DNA of 12,031 bases from Flavobacteriaceae bacterium (GCA_016649785.1 JAENXB010000071.1:1-12031), one strand, 5' to 3'. Shown: positions 1 through 7,579, numbered from the stretch's first letter. The notes: generated by a model not told the origin, from the letters alone. Numbers and translations are program-made.

Positions 1-526
1 CTTCATCCAAATCAAAATTGGCAATATTGATGTGTTGTAAAAAGCTCAAACCGGGTTCTGCATATAATTTATAGATCGACTCCTTCGCGCCCCATACGAT
101 CGTCAATTTTCTGATTAATGCAGCTACATTGGCCAAAGTCCTGTATTCCTCAATAGGTGTAAATTTTTCAGCGATCTTCAATATTTTATCCCGCTTTTTC
201 TCGATATCTATCCCAACATGTTCTTTACTTACAATGATTGCGGTAAACTCAAAAGAATGGGTTATTGATATATACTTATTGTCTTTTAAATGAGGTTTTC
301 CCATATCGTCATAATAGAGATCAAAGTCCGTATACCCGGCTTCCGCCAATAGATGCCTGATACTCATAAACCCGCGTTTATGAATTTCAGATTTCATTCC
401 CTTTACACGCTCCTGGCAATTGGGAGTAAGTTCGATTCCTTCACTCAGCCATTCATAGGGTTCTTCAACCTTCCAGATAAATGCTTTGGTATGTTGATCA
501 ACTGTTATTGTTTTGTAAAGGGCCAT
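1..526 (-). CDS. 4'-phosphopantetheinyl transferase (Sfp/AcpS superfamily), C-terminus cut by window edge
   Basis: The enzyme would move the phosphopantetheine arm of CoA onto a serine of a carrier protein (fatty acid, polyketide or peptide synthesis), in the cytoplasm. Reading the minus strand from the ATG at 524-526 gives 175 open codons with no stop before the window edge. Family motifs are visible: ITH at residues 88-90, the Mg-binding GIDIE at 105-109 (D107, E109), and the W-x-x-K-E-x-x-x-K motif at 145-153 (W145, K148, E149, K153). The 3' end is missing, so carrier specificity cannot be judged. It is divergent from ahcY with 64 bp between start codons; a possible -7 element for it (TATATTTG on the minus strand, 578-585) lies in that gap without a matching -33. 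The pairing with ahcY recurs in flavobacteria (recalled, not checked). Confidence 0.88.
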   Translation of the reverse strand, partial: MALYKTITVDQHTKAFIWKVEEPYEWLSEGIELTPNCQERVKGMKSEIHKRGFMSIRHLLAEAGYTDFDLYYDDMGKPHLKDNKYISITHSFEFTAIIVSKEHVGIDIEKKRDKILKIAEKFTPIEEYRTLANVAALIRKLTIVWGAKESIYKLYAEPGLSFLQHINIANFDLDE

Positions 527-547
527 AAAGTTTTGTTAGATATTTTG

Positions 548-555
548 TATTTTTG
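548..555 (+). promoter_or_regulatory. Bacteroidota -7 element for ahcY
   Basis: TATTTTTG followed by C matches the TAnnTTTG consensus of the Bacteroidota primary sigma factor and lies 35 bp before the ahcY ATG. No TTG sits at the ideal 19-bp distance; the nearest TTG (533-535) is only 12 bp upstream, so only the -7 half is supported. Confidence 0.5.
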
Positions 556-590
556 CAACTTAAAAATTGCTAAAAACCAAATATAATAAT

Positions 591-1907
591 ATGTCTACTA
601 AATCAGTGCCTTATACAGCCTATAAAGTAAAAGATATTTCCCTTGCAGCCTGGGGAAGAAAAGAAATTGAACTGGCCGAGGCGGAAATGCCCGGGCTAAT
701 GTCTCTTAGAAAAGAATTTAAAGACGAACAACCTCTTAAAGGTGCCCGTATAGCAGGATGTTTGCACATGACTATCCAAACCGCGGTGTTAATTGAAACC
801 TTAACTGCTTTAGGTGCTGAAGTGACCTGGAGTTCATGTAATATATTTTCTACTCAGGATCAGGCCGCAGCCGCGATAGCAGCTACCGGCGTTCCGGTTT
901 ATGCCTGGAAAGGATTGACCGAGGAAGAATTTAACTGGTGTATTGAACAAACATTATTCTTTGGGGAAGATCGCAAACCTTTAAATATGATCCTTGATGA
1001 TGGTGGAGATCTAACCAATATGGTTTTGGACAAATACCCTGAAATTGCCAAAGGCGTTAAAGGACTTTCAGAAGAAACCACCACAGGTGTTCACCGTTTG
1101 TACGAACGCGTGAAAAACGGAACATTAACCATGCCGGCCATCAATGTGAACGATTCTGTTACCAAATCCAAATTTGACAATAAATATGGCTGTCGTGAAA
1201 GCGCGGTTGATGCAATTCGCCGTGCAACCGATTTAATGTTAGCCGGAAAAAGGGTTGTGGTTTGTGGATATGGCGATGTGGGTAAAGGAACGGCTGCTTC
1301 CTTTAAAGGAGCCGGATCTATTGTTACCGTTACCGAAATTGACCCAATTTGCGCTTTGCAGGCCGCAATGGACGGATTTGAAGTAAAACGACTTGAAACT
1401 GCAGTTCCTACTGCCGATATCGTTATTACAACTACCGGAAATAAAGGTATTGTTCGAAGCGAACATTTTGAAGCCATGAAGGACAAAACCATCGTTTGTA
1501 ATATTGGCCATTTTGACAATGAAATCGACATCGCCTGGTTAAATAATAATTGGGGCAAAACAAAAGATACTATTAAGCCTCAGGTAGATAAATATACCAT
1601 CAATGGGAAAGATATTATCCTGCTTGCTGAAGGCAGGCTGGTAAACCTTGGTTGTGCTACCGGTCATCCTAGTTTTGTGATGAGCAATTCATTTACCAAT
1701 CAAACCCTGGCTCAAATAGAACTTTGGAAAAATTCAGATAAATATGAAAATGACGTTTATATGCTTCCGAAGCATTTAGATGAAAAAGTGGCCAAGCTTC
1801 ATTTGGAGAAAATAGGAGTTGAATTGACCGAATTATCCCAGGAACAAGCCGAATATATTGGAGTTACCGTTGAAGGACCGTTTAAACCGGAATACTACAG
1901 GTACTAG
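591..1907 (+). CDS. ahcY: Adenosylhomocysteinase (S-adenosyl-L-homocysteine hydrolase)
   Basis: Reversibly hydrolyses S-adenosylhomocysteine to adenosine and homocysteine with bound NAD+, removing the inhibitory product of SAM-dependent methylation (activated methyl cycle, cytoplasm). The ATG at 591 gives 438 residues; an upstream in-frame TTG at 567 would add eight unlikely residues and lies close to the predicted transcription start. Visible family signatures: DDGGDLT at 136-142, NVNDSVTKSKFDN at 185-197 with the catalytic-region K192 and D196, the Rossmann NAD-binding GYGDVGKG at 226-233, the GHFDNEID segment, and the conserved C-terminal KPEYYRY tail that closes the NAD site of the neighbouring subunit. 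Full length with no damage. It is a single-gene unit followed by a hairpin terminator at 1960-2001. Confidence 0.97.
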   Translation: MSTKSVPYTAYKVKDISLAAWGRKEIELAEAEMPGLMSLRKEFKDEQPLKGARIAGCLHMTIQTAVLIETLTALGAEVTWSSCNIFSTQDQAAAAIAATGVPVYAWKGLTEEEFNWCIEQTLFFGEDRKPLNMILDDGGDLTNMVLDKYPEIAKGVKGLSEETTTGVHRLYERVKNGTLTMPAINVNDSVTKSKFDNKYGCRESAVDAIRRATDLMLAGKRVVVCGYGDVGKGTAASFKGAGSIVTVTEIDPICALQAAMDGFEVKRLETAVPTADIVITTTGNKGIVRSEHFEAMKDKTIVCNIGHFDNEIDIAWLNNNWGKTKDTIKPQVDKYTINGKDIILLAEGRLVNLGCATGHPSFVMSNSFTNQTLAQIELWKNSDKYENDVYMLPKHLDEKVAKLHLEKIGVELTELSQEQAEYIGVTVEGPFKPEYYRY

Positions 1908-1914
1908 GGAATAG

Positions 1915-1950
1915 ATTTGAGATCTCAGATTTGAGACTTGAGACTTGAGA
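1915..1950 (+). repeat. Short degenerate tandem repeat (TTGAGA-type units)
   Basis: Just after the ahcY stop the sequence reads ATTTGAGA (1915-1922), TCTCAG, ATTTGAGA (1929-1936), then CTTGAGA twice (1937-1943 and 1944-1950). TCTCAG with its flanks also makes a small palindrome. It lies between the stop codon and the terminator; no function is evident. Confidence 0.6.
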
Positions 1951-1959
1951 AAAATAAAA

Positions 1960-2001
1960 GGTCCTTTTCGAAAATAAACTTTCGGGAAGGACTTTTTTTT
2001 T
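1960..2001 (+). terminator. Rho-independent terminator of ahcY
   Basis: A 14-bp stem with a few G-T pairs (1960-1973 against 1980-1993) and a 6-base loop is followed by a run of eight T's. It is placed about 50 bp after the ahcY stop and points the same way. Confidence 0.85.
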
Positions 2002-2103
2002 GATTAAAATCCAATGGTGGATTAAAATTACCTGAACGCTTAACTTCTCTCAAAATGGCAATAAAAGATGCACTCTGAAAAAGAAATTTTTGGGCATCAG
2101 AAA

Positions 2104-2140
2104 CAAAAAAACCCTTTCCGAAAATTCAGAGAGGGTTTTA
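2104..2140 (-). terminator. Terminator of the rplU-rpmA operon
   Basis: AAAACCCTTTC (2108-2118) pairs with GAGAGGGTTTT (2129-2139) with one G-T pair. On the minus strand the stem runs into a T-tract (the A-run at 2101-2111), as expected for transcripts leaving rpmA. The T-run on the plus side is short, so its main use is probably the minus direction. Confidence 0.75.
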
Positions 2141-2161
2141 TAATTTAAAAACAATTGCTCC

Positions 2162-2180
2162 AATTCCCCCTTTGGGGGTT
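2162..2180. repeat. Perfect GC hairpin CCCCC-TTT-GGGGG near the rpmA stop
   Basis: CCCCCTTTGGGGG (2166-2178) is a perfect 5-bp inverted repeat lying about 10 bp beyond the rpmA stop. It resembles a short dispersed intergenic motif I recall from flavobacterial genomes. It has no T-tract, so it is not itself a terminator. Confidence 0.45.
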
Positions 2181-2187
2181 AGGTGGC

Positions 2188-2448
2188 TTATGCCTCAAAC
2201 GGTTCAATAGAAACGTATGATTTGTTGTTTTTCTTTTTGGTGAATTTTACAAGGCCGTCAACTTTTGCATGTAAAGTATGGTCTTTTCCACCATACACAT
2301 TCTCTCCAGGATTGTGCGTATAACCTCTTTGTCTAACGATGATATTTCCTGCGATGGCAGCTTGTCCTCCAAATATCTTAACACCTAAGCGCTTTGATTC
2401 AGATTCCCTACCGTTCTTGGAACTACCAACACCTTTTTTGTGAGCCAT
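2188..2448 (-). CDS. rpmA: 50S ribosomal protein bL27
   Basis: Small basic protein of the large ribosomal subunit whose flexible N-terminus reaches toward the peptidyl-transferase centre. The 86-residue product starts MAHKKGVGSSKNGRESESKR, the classical bL27 N-terminus, with no Firmicutes-type leader peptide that would need cleavage. The middle carries GGQAAIAGNIIVRQRG and NVYGGKDHTLHA, both family-typical. It lies 27 bp downstream of rplU on the same strand, the order found in most bacteria, and the hairpin at 2104-2140 ends the operon. No anomalies. Confidence 0.98.
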   Translation of the reverse strand: MAHKKGVGSSKNGRESESKRLGVKIFGGQAAIAGNIIVRQRGYTHNPGENVYGGKDHTLHAKVDGLVKFTKKKNNKSYVSIEPFEA

Positions 2449-2475
2449 GGCTTTTAGTTTTTCTAATTAGTATTC

Positions 2476-3198
2476 TTATTTTTTCTTAAGCAATTCTTTA
2501 GCTTGCTTAACCCATTCATCAGATTTAATCTTTTCGCGGGTAATGCCTTCAAGAGCAGAAAGTTCTTCTCTGTCCGCTGCTTTAAGTTTGCTAATTTGCT
2601 CGTAAGTATAAATACCTACTTCATTCAATCTTTTTTCGAAAACTGGTCCAATTCCGTTGATTTCTTTCAAATCATCGGCATCAGATTTTGCAGCAGTCCC
2701 AATACTGTGAAGAAGCTTATCTACATTGATTTCAATGTTGCTTTCTTCAGCTCTGTGTTCGGCACGACTAACCAAATTTTCACTTACTTCAACCTCTTTT
2801 TTAGCTTTTGGAGCCGCTTTTTTGGTTTCAGCTTTAGGAGTTTCTTTAACCACTGCTTTTTTGGCAGAAGCAGGTTTTTTAGAACCCGAAAGAGAAATTC
2901 CTACGATAGAAATCTCGGTCAAAGACTGACGGTGACCATTTTTAACACGGTAACCTTTTCTTCTTTTCTTTTTAAAGACAATCACTTTGTCTCCTTTTAC
3001 GTGCCTGGTGATTTTAGCATCTACCAAAGCTCCGTCTATAGCTGGGGCGCCTAAAGTAATATTGTCACCATCGCCGGTAAGAAGAACTTTATCAAAGGAA
3101 ACGCTGTCTCCTTCTTCTCCCACCAAACGGTGAACAAATACTTTCTGGTCTTTTGCAACTTTAAATTGCTGCCCTGCTATCTCTACAATTGCGTACAT
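2476..3198 (-). CDS. rplU: 50S ribosomal protein bL21 with C-terminal helix-hairpin-helix extension
   Basis: Residues 1-105 are a complete bL21: MYAIVEIAGQQ at the start, FKKKRRKGYRVKNGHRQ at 75-91, and the closing strand SLTEISIVGI. Normal bL21 is about 103 residues; this one has 240. Residues about 106-145 form a Lys/Ala/Pro-rich linker, and 176-240 read as a helix-hairpin-helix/H3TH-like module: LKEINGIGPVFEKRL at 177-191, then a helix pair ending IKSDEWVKQAKELL. That pattern recalls COG3743 (FEN1-like H3TH) domains. The ribosomal part binds 23S rRNA; the tail may bind nucleic acid, which is an inference. Fused forms are common in flavobacteria, so this is not a local accident. The first gene of the rplU-rpmA operon, with a strong promoter at 3257-3288. 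Confidence 0.95.
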   Translation of the reverse strand: MYAIVEIAGQQFKVAKDQKVFVHRLVGEEGDSVSFDKVLLTGDGDNITLGAPAIDGALVDAKITRHVKGDKVIVFKKKRRKGYRVKNGHRQSLTEISIVGISLSGSKKPASAKKAVVKETPKAETKKAAPKAKKEVEVSENLVSRAEHRAEESNIEINVDKLLHSIGTAAKSDADDLKEINGIGPVFEKRLNEVGIYTYEQISKLKAADREELSALEGITREKIKSDEWVKQAKELLKKK

Positions 3199-3227
3199 AG
3201 CGTATTTATTAATTAATTAATTTTAGA

Positions 3228-3256
3228 AACCCGCCAGCCATTTCTGGAAGGCGGGT
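3228..3256. repeat. Strong inverted repeat at the rplU transcription start
   Basis: ACCCGCC near 3228 pairs with GGCGGGT ending at 3256, with an inner CCAG/CTGG pair. It lies between the stop of the upstream membrane-protein gene and rplU, both on the minus strand. On that strand it is followed by TTTCTAAAATT, a weak T-tract. Since the predicted rplU start falls near 3250, inside the 5' arm, it fits better as terminator or attenuator of upstream transcription than as a full rplU leader structure. Confidence 0.55.
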
Positions 3257-3288
3257 GCAAATATACTTCTAAATAACTAATTCACAAA
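3257..3288 (-). promoter_or_regulatory. Promoter of rplU-rpmA (TTG-N19-TATATTTGC)
   Basis: On the minus strand TTTG (3288-3285) is followed by exactly 19 bp and then TATATTTGC (3265-3257). This is a full match to the Bacteroidota -33/-7 consensus. It overlaps the last codons of the upstream gene (stop at 3282-3284) and predicts transcription starting near 3250, about 50 bases before the rplU ATG. Confidence 0.8.
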
Positions 3289-3767
3289 GACTTTGTTTCT
3301 TTTCTCAATGGAGGCTTATTCCCTTCTTTAATGTTCCAGGAATCCTTTAATAATTGCATAAAAGTAAGGGTCAAAATTAAGGTAGTGGCAAATCCCATAA
3401 CAGCTACCACAAAAATCACCAATCCCTTGCTGGTACTATAATCGTTGCGCCAGGCTGGGAGCATTTCATTTAAAAATTCGGGATTGATTTCTGTAGAATA
3501 AATTGCGAAAAAAATGGTAAAAATAACAGTTGCATAAAATCCGGTGAGCAAGCCCATTACAAAGCCCGTTTGATAATTAAATTTACCGCTGGGGTGCAAA
3601 CGGTATTGTTTTAGGGCAAAATACATCCCAATCCCCATTATTACACCATTAAATAAGCTATAAGCAGGATTTATGTGAACTCCAAACAAAGCGCAAATCA
3701 AAAAATATGCAATTAATCCGATGGAAATTGCAAGCCCGTATTTGACTGGAATACTGATTTTTTTCAT
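3282..3767 (-). CDS. Four-helix inner-membrane protein, DUF4199-like
   Basis: The 161-residue product has four hydrophobic stretches (about residues 9-29, 34-53, 66-90 and 115-140), a basic start MKKISIPVKYG and a charged tail, so it is a small inner-membrane protein with both ends probably in the cytoplasm. Length and the spacing of helices fit DUF4199, a Bacteroidota family of unknown function; I assign this from pattern only. No catalytic motif is visible. It is transcribed toward rplU, and the promoter of rplU lies over its 3' end. It is divergent from the M16 peptidase genes across 190 bp. An off-consensus -7 element (TATTTTCG, minus strand, 3798-3805) lies about 30 bp upstream of the start. 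Confidence 0.8.
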   Translation of the reverse strand: MKKISIPVKYGLAISIGLIAYFLICALFGVHINPAYSLFNGVIMGIGMYFALKQYRLHPSGKFNYQTGFVMGLLTGFYATVIFTIFFAIYSTEINPEFLNEMLPAWRNDYSTSKGLVIFVVAVMGFATTLILTLTFMQLLKDSWNIKEGNKPPLRKETKSL

Positions 3768-3957
3768 TATTTAAGGATTTGTTAGCTCATAAAGTTCGAA
3801 AATAATGAGGAGTTAACGCCTTAATATCCTGTTAATTTTAACCTTTTTTAAGACTTAGGAAGCAACTATTTTTTCCTGGATTCACAAAATTGTTGTTTTT
3901 TTTGTAACCTTACAGAGGTTTTTGCTACTTATAAGTATTAATAAACACTTGAAAACA

Positions 3958-5283
3958 ATGATGAATAAATTTAAATTGTCAGCCTTTGCATTGCTTCTGG
4001 GAATGCTTGGCTTTGCGCAAGAAGTTGAGTTTACCGAATATGATCTGGACAATGGCTTGCATGTTATTCTGCATCAGGACAATACTGCACCAGTAGTAAC
4101 CACCTCTGTAATGTACCACGTGGGAGGGAAAGACCGTCAAGACGGAAGAACTGGATTTGCACATTTCTTTGAACATTTACTTTTTGAAGGAACTGAAAAC
4201 ATTCCAAATGGAAAATGGTTTGAAATAGTAAGCAGTAACGGAGGCAGCAACAATGCAAACACCTCTAATGACAGAACTTACTATTACGAAATCTTCCCGT
4301 CTAACAATTTAGAATTGGGTCTTTGGATGGAATCTGAGAGAATGATGCATCCAATCATAAAACAAAAAGGAGTAGATACCCAAAATGAGGTTGTAAAAGA
4401 AGAAAGAAGGTTAAGTTATGATAATAGACCTTATGGGAATTTATTACAATCTGTATCTTCAAACTTATTTGTGAATCATCCATATAAAGATCCAAATGTT
4501 GGGTACATGGAAGATTTAGATGCTGCAACTTTGGAAGAATTTAAAAATTACTTCGATAAATATTATGTCCCTAATAATGCAGTTTTAGTAGTTGCTGGAG
4601 ATATTGATATTTCCAAAACCAAAAAAATGATTGAGGATTATTTTGGGCCAATTCCTAAAGGCGATGCTGTTGTAAGAGATATGCCTAAAGAAACTCCTAT
4701 TACAAAGGAAATCAAAGCGACTGCTTATGACGCTAACATTCAACTACCTGCAACTGTTTTAGGATACAGGACTCCTTCTTTTACTGAAGAAGATTCTTAT
4801 GTATTAAATATGATTTCTGATTATTTAAGTGATGGTAATAGTTCGAAACTTTATAAGAAGTTAGTAGATGATAAAAAAGAAGCACTTGCAGTTCAAGCCT
4901 TCAATCTAGAACAGGAAGATTATGGGATGTACCTAATATTTGCTATTCCTCAGGGCGAAACGTCACTTGAGACATTGAACAATGATATGGAAGAAGAAAT
5001 AGCTCAAATTAGAACTAAATTAATTTCAGAAAAAGATTTTCAAAAACTTCAGAATAAAGCTGAGAACAGCTATGTGAATTCAAATTCAAGCGTAGCCGGT
5101 ATCGCAAATTCTTTGGCGAGCAATTATTTATTATATGGTAAGACCAAATTAATAAATGAAGAAATAAACATTTATAGATCAATTACCAGAGAGGATATTA
5201 AAAGAGTTGCCAGCAAATATTTAAATCCAAATCAGCGGGTTGTTTTAGAATATTTACCAAAAGCTGAAGAAATAAAACAATAA
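3958..5283 (+). CDS. M16 family zinc metallopeptidase, catalytic subunit
   Basis: A secreted or periplasmic peptidase of the pitrilysin family. The ATG at 3958 (or the adjacent ATG at 3961) gives 441 residues starting with a signal peptide that ends GFAQ (residues 18-21); an upstream in-frame TTG at 3922 would spoil that signal. The inverted zinc motif HFFEH is at 69-73 (zinc ligands H69 and H73, catalytic E72), and the distal Glu ligand lies in NEVVKEE (143-149), at the expected spacing of about 75 residues. The N-terminal M16 domain spans roughly 25-170 and the second M16 domain about 180-400. The second domain lacks a clear R/Y substrate-binding pair, which is present in the next gene, 10 bp downstream. 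Together they resemble known heteromeric M16B enzymes. Base composition falls sharply after about 4380. Confidence 0.93.
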   Translation: MMNKFKLSAFALLLGMLGFAQEVEFTEYDLDNGLHVILHQDNTAPVVTTSVMYHVGGKDRQDGRTGFAHFFEHLLFEGTENIPNGKWFEIVSSNGGSNNANTSNDRTYYYEIFPSNNLELGLWMESERMMHPIIKQKGVDTQNEVVKEERRLSYDNRPYGNLLQSVSSNLFVNHPYKDPNVGYMEDLDAATLEEFKNYFDKYYVPNNAVLVVAGDIDISKTKKMIEDYFGPIPKGDAVVRDMPKETPITKEIKATAYDANIQLPATVLGYRTPSFTEEDSYVLNMISDYLSDGNSSKLYKKLVDDKKEALAVQAFNLEQEDYGMYLIFAIPQGETSLETLNNDMEEEIAQIRTKLISEKDFQKLQNKAENSYVNSNSSVAGIANSLASNYLLYGKTKLINEEINIYRSITREDIKRVASKYLNPNQRVVLEYLPKAEEIKQ

Positions 5284-5293
5284 AATTTATAAA

Positions 5294-7372
5294 ATGATTA
5301 AAATGAAAAATAATATAATAGCTTTTGCAGCAATATTGTTTCTTTCTATTGGAGTTAATGCTCAAATAGACCGAAGTAAACAACCGGAAGCCGGTCCTGC
5401 TCCAAAAATTAACATTGAAGAACCAGAAAGTTTTACTTTAGACAATGGTCTTAAAGTTATGGTGGTTGAAAATCATAAACTTCCAAGAGTGTCTATGTCT
5501 TTACGATTAGACAATCCACCAATATTTGAAGATAAAAAAGCTGGGGTTTCTAGTTTAACAGGTCAATTACTTGGAACAGGTACTCAAAAAATATCTAAAG
5601 ACGATTTTAACGAACGTATAGATTATTTAGGAGCTCGTCTTAATTTTAATCCTAGTGGTGCAAATGCCAATACCTTATCCAAGTATTTCCCGGAAGTGTT
5701 AAAACTTATGGCAGATGGAGCTATAAACCCAAAATTTACTGAAGAAGAATTTATTAAAGTAAGAGATCGTGAGATTGCAGGTTTAAAATCCAATGAGAAA
5801 AATGTAGCTTATAATGCTAGTAGAGTAAGATCTGCCTTAGCATATGGAAAAAATCATCCATACGGAGAATTTGCTACTGAAGCTTCCGTTGGGAGTTTAA
5901 CTCTGGCAGATGTAAAATCATTTTACAAAACATATTTCATCCCCAAAAATGCGTATTTAGTAATCGTTGGAGATGTAAAATATGATGAAGTTAAGAAGTT
6001 GGTAAAAGAAAACTTTTCTGGCTGGAAAAAAAGCACTATACCTGCTTACACCTTACCAAAGGTTACTAACTTAGATAGAACAGAAATACAATTTATAGAT
6101 ATGCCTAATGCAGTTCAAAGTGAAATTGCATTAGTTAATACAATAAATCTAAAACAAAAGGACCAAGATTATATTCCGGTTTTAGTAGCTAATAAAATTC
6201 TTGGAGGTGGTGGAGAAGCTCGTTTGTTCCTAAACTTAAGAGAAGACAAGGGATATACTTACGGAGCATATTCAAGAACTGGTAATGATAAATATGGTCC
6301 TGCCACTTTTGTAGCAAGTGCAAGTGTTAGAAATGCAGTGACAGATAGTGCTGTTGTTGCTTTTTTAGATGAAGTACACAGAATTAGAAATGAAAAAGTT
6401 ACAGATAAAGAGCTTGCTAATGCAAAAGCGAAATATACTGGAGATTTTGTATTGTCTTTAGAACAGCCAGCTACTATTGCAAGATTGGCTTTGGATGTAG
6501 AAACTGAAGATCTTGATAAAGATTTTTATGAAAATTACCTTAAAAACATCAATGCTGTTACTGCAGAAGATGTACAACGTGTAGCAAACAAATATTTCCT
6601 TGCAGACAATTCTAGAATTGTTATAGTAGGAAAAGGAAGTGAGGTAGTTGAAAATCTAGAAAAAATAAACTATAACGGAAAGAAAATCCCAGTAGTTTAT
6701 TTTGATAAGGAAGGAAATAAAATAGCTAAACCGGAATTCAACAAAGCTGTAGACCCTACGGTAAATGCTGAAACTATTTTCAAAAACTATCTCAAAGCAA
6801 TAGGCGGAAAAGATGCCGTTGCCAAGGTGCAAAGTATTTTGATGCAAGCCCAGGCGGAAATTCAGGGACAGAAACTGGACCTTGAAGTGAAGTCAACTTC
6901 CACAGGAAAAACGATGCAAGTAGTTTCCATGGGAGGAAATGCCGTGAGCAAACAGGTATTTAACGGTAAAACGGGATTTGCAGTAATGCAGGGACAAAAA
7001 ATTGCCCTTAATGAAGAACAAATTGAAGCTGCGAAAGCGGATGCAATTCAATTCCCTGAAATGAATGCTTCAGAAGCAAAAGTAATGGGCATTGAGGCCA
7101 TTGATGGAAAAGATGCGTATGTGGTAGCTCTAAATAAAGAAACTACAGCGTATTACGATTTAGAAAGCGGATTAAAAGTGAAATCCGTAAAAACGGTATC
7201 TCAAGGTGGACAAACAATGGAAGTTCCTACCGGGTATAGCAATTACCAGGAAGTAGCGGGAGTTAAATTTCCGTTTACAATCTCTCAATCCTTTGGACCG
7301 CAATCTTTTGAATTCAATGTAACCGCCATCAAAGTAAACGAAGGGGTAAATGAAAGTGATTTTGAAGAATAG
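5294..7372 (+). CDS. M16 family peptidase-like partner subunit with C-terminal LolA-like domain
   Basis: 692 residues with a signal peptide ending GVNAQ (a second in-frame ATG lies at 5303). Residues about 40-430 form two M16 domains, but where the zinc motif belongs there is GVSSLTGQLLGTG (84-96), so the HxxEH histidines and glutamate are absent and this subunit cannot be a zinc peptidase. It does have the R/Y pair, LREDKGYTYG with R316 and Y323, seven apart as in the partner subunits of bacterial M16B complexes, where the pair binds substrate. Residues about 495-692 form an extra beta-rich domain (opening AETIFKNYLKAIGGKDAV, later YYDLESGLKV) that resembles LolA-like lipoprotein-carrier folds. 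It is co-transcribed with the catalytic subunit (10-bp gap). The base composition changes near 6720, at the M16/LolA junction. Confidence 0.92.
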   Translation: MIKMKNNIIAFAAILFLSIGVNAQIDRSKQPEAGPAPKINIEEPESFTLDNGLKVMVVENHKLPRVSMSLRLDNPPIFEDKKAGVSSLTGQLLGTGTQKISKDDFNERIDYLGARLNFNPSGANANTLSKYFPEVLKLMADGAINPKFTEEEFIKVRDREIAGLKSNEKNVAYNASRVRSALAYGKNHPYGEFATEASVGSLTLADVKSFYKTYFIPKNAYLVIVGDVKYDEVKKLVKENFSGWKKSTIPAYTLPKVTNLDRTEIQFIDMPNAVQSEIALVNTINLKQKDQDYIPVLVANKILGGGGEARLFLNLREDKGYTYGAYSRTGNDKYGPATFVASASVRNAVTDSAVVAFLDEVHRIRNEKVTDKELANAKAKYTGDFVLSLEQPATIARLALDVETEDLDKDFYENYLKNINAVTAEDVQRVANKYFLADNSRIVIVGKGSEVVENLEKINYNGKKIPVVYFDKEGNKIAKPEFNKAVDPTVNAETIFKNYLKAIGGKDAVAKVQSILMQAQAEIQGQKLDLEVKSTSTGKTMQVVSMGGNAVSKQVFNGKTGFAVMQGQKIALNEEQIEAAKADAIQFPEMNASEAKVMGIEAIDGKDAYVVALNKETTAYYDLESGLKVKSVKTVSQGGQTMEVPTGYSNYQEVAGVKFPFTISQSFGPQSFEFNVTAIKVNEGVNESDFEE

Positions 7373-7402
7373 ATAAGTCTAATGAAATTGAAAAGGATAT
7401 TA

Positions 7403-7433
7403 AAAAGACCGGCCGTTATTGGCCGGTCTTTTC
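7403..7433 (+). terminator. Strong terminator of the M16 operon
   Basis: A perfect 12-bp stem, AAAAGACCGGCC (7403-7414) with GGCCGGTCTTTT (7421-7432), and a 6-base loop. It is symmetric enough to work in both directions and separates the chromosomal M16 genes from the accessory block to the right. Confidence 0.92.
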
Positions 7434-7453
7434 AAATTAATGGCAAAGGTCTT

Positions 7454-7573
7454 GGCTAACACAAGTAGGGTGGAGTAAAGCCGCGTTCTTATCGGTTTAG
7501 TTGTTTTTTACTTGGTCATAAAATATCAATTTTCATTCGAATGCCCGCTATTTGCTGGTAACCGATGTTTGGC
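7454..7573 (-). repeat. attC-like site A, at the 3' end of the toxin-antitoxin unit
   Basis: Read on the minus strand, this 120-bp stretch starts with GCCAAAC and ends with GTTAGCC, each one base off the attC box consensus (RYYYAAC and GTTRRRY). Inside, AGCC (7479-7482) with GGCT (7571-7574) and ATCGGTT (7491-7497) with AACCGAT (7560-7566) can form an interrupted stem. The size fits attC sites, but symmetry is weaker than in site B. It follows the toxin stop by a few bases, where a cassette attC would be. Confidence 0.35.
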
Positions 7574-7579
7574 TGTGTA

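Noticed and set aside
353..586. 77-codon plus-strand frame
   Set aside because: It lies antisense to the phosphopantetheinyl transferase, whose motifs on the minus strand are clear.
567..590. TTG start giving an 8-residue longer AhcY
   Set aside because: The extra residues are not family-like, the ATG at 591 gives the normal 438 residues, and the predicted transcription start is very close to 567.
2503..3054. 183-codon plus-strand frame opposite rplU
   Set aside because: It is a Phe/Ser-rich mirror of the Lys-rich bL21 linker and has no family features.
3890..3925. Promoter for the M16 operon (TTG-N21-GGTTTTTGC)
   Set aside because: The TA of the -7 element is replaced by GG in a T-rich region; too weak to list as a feature.
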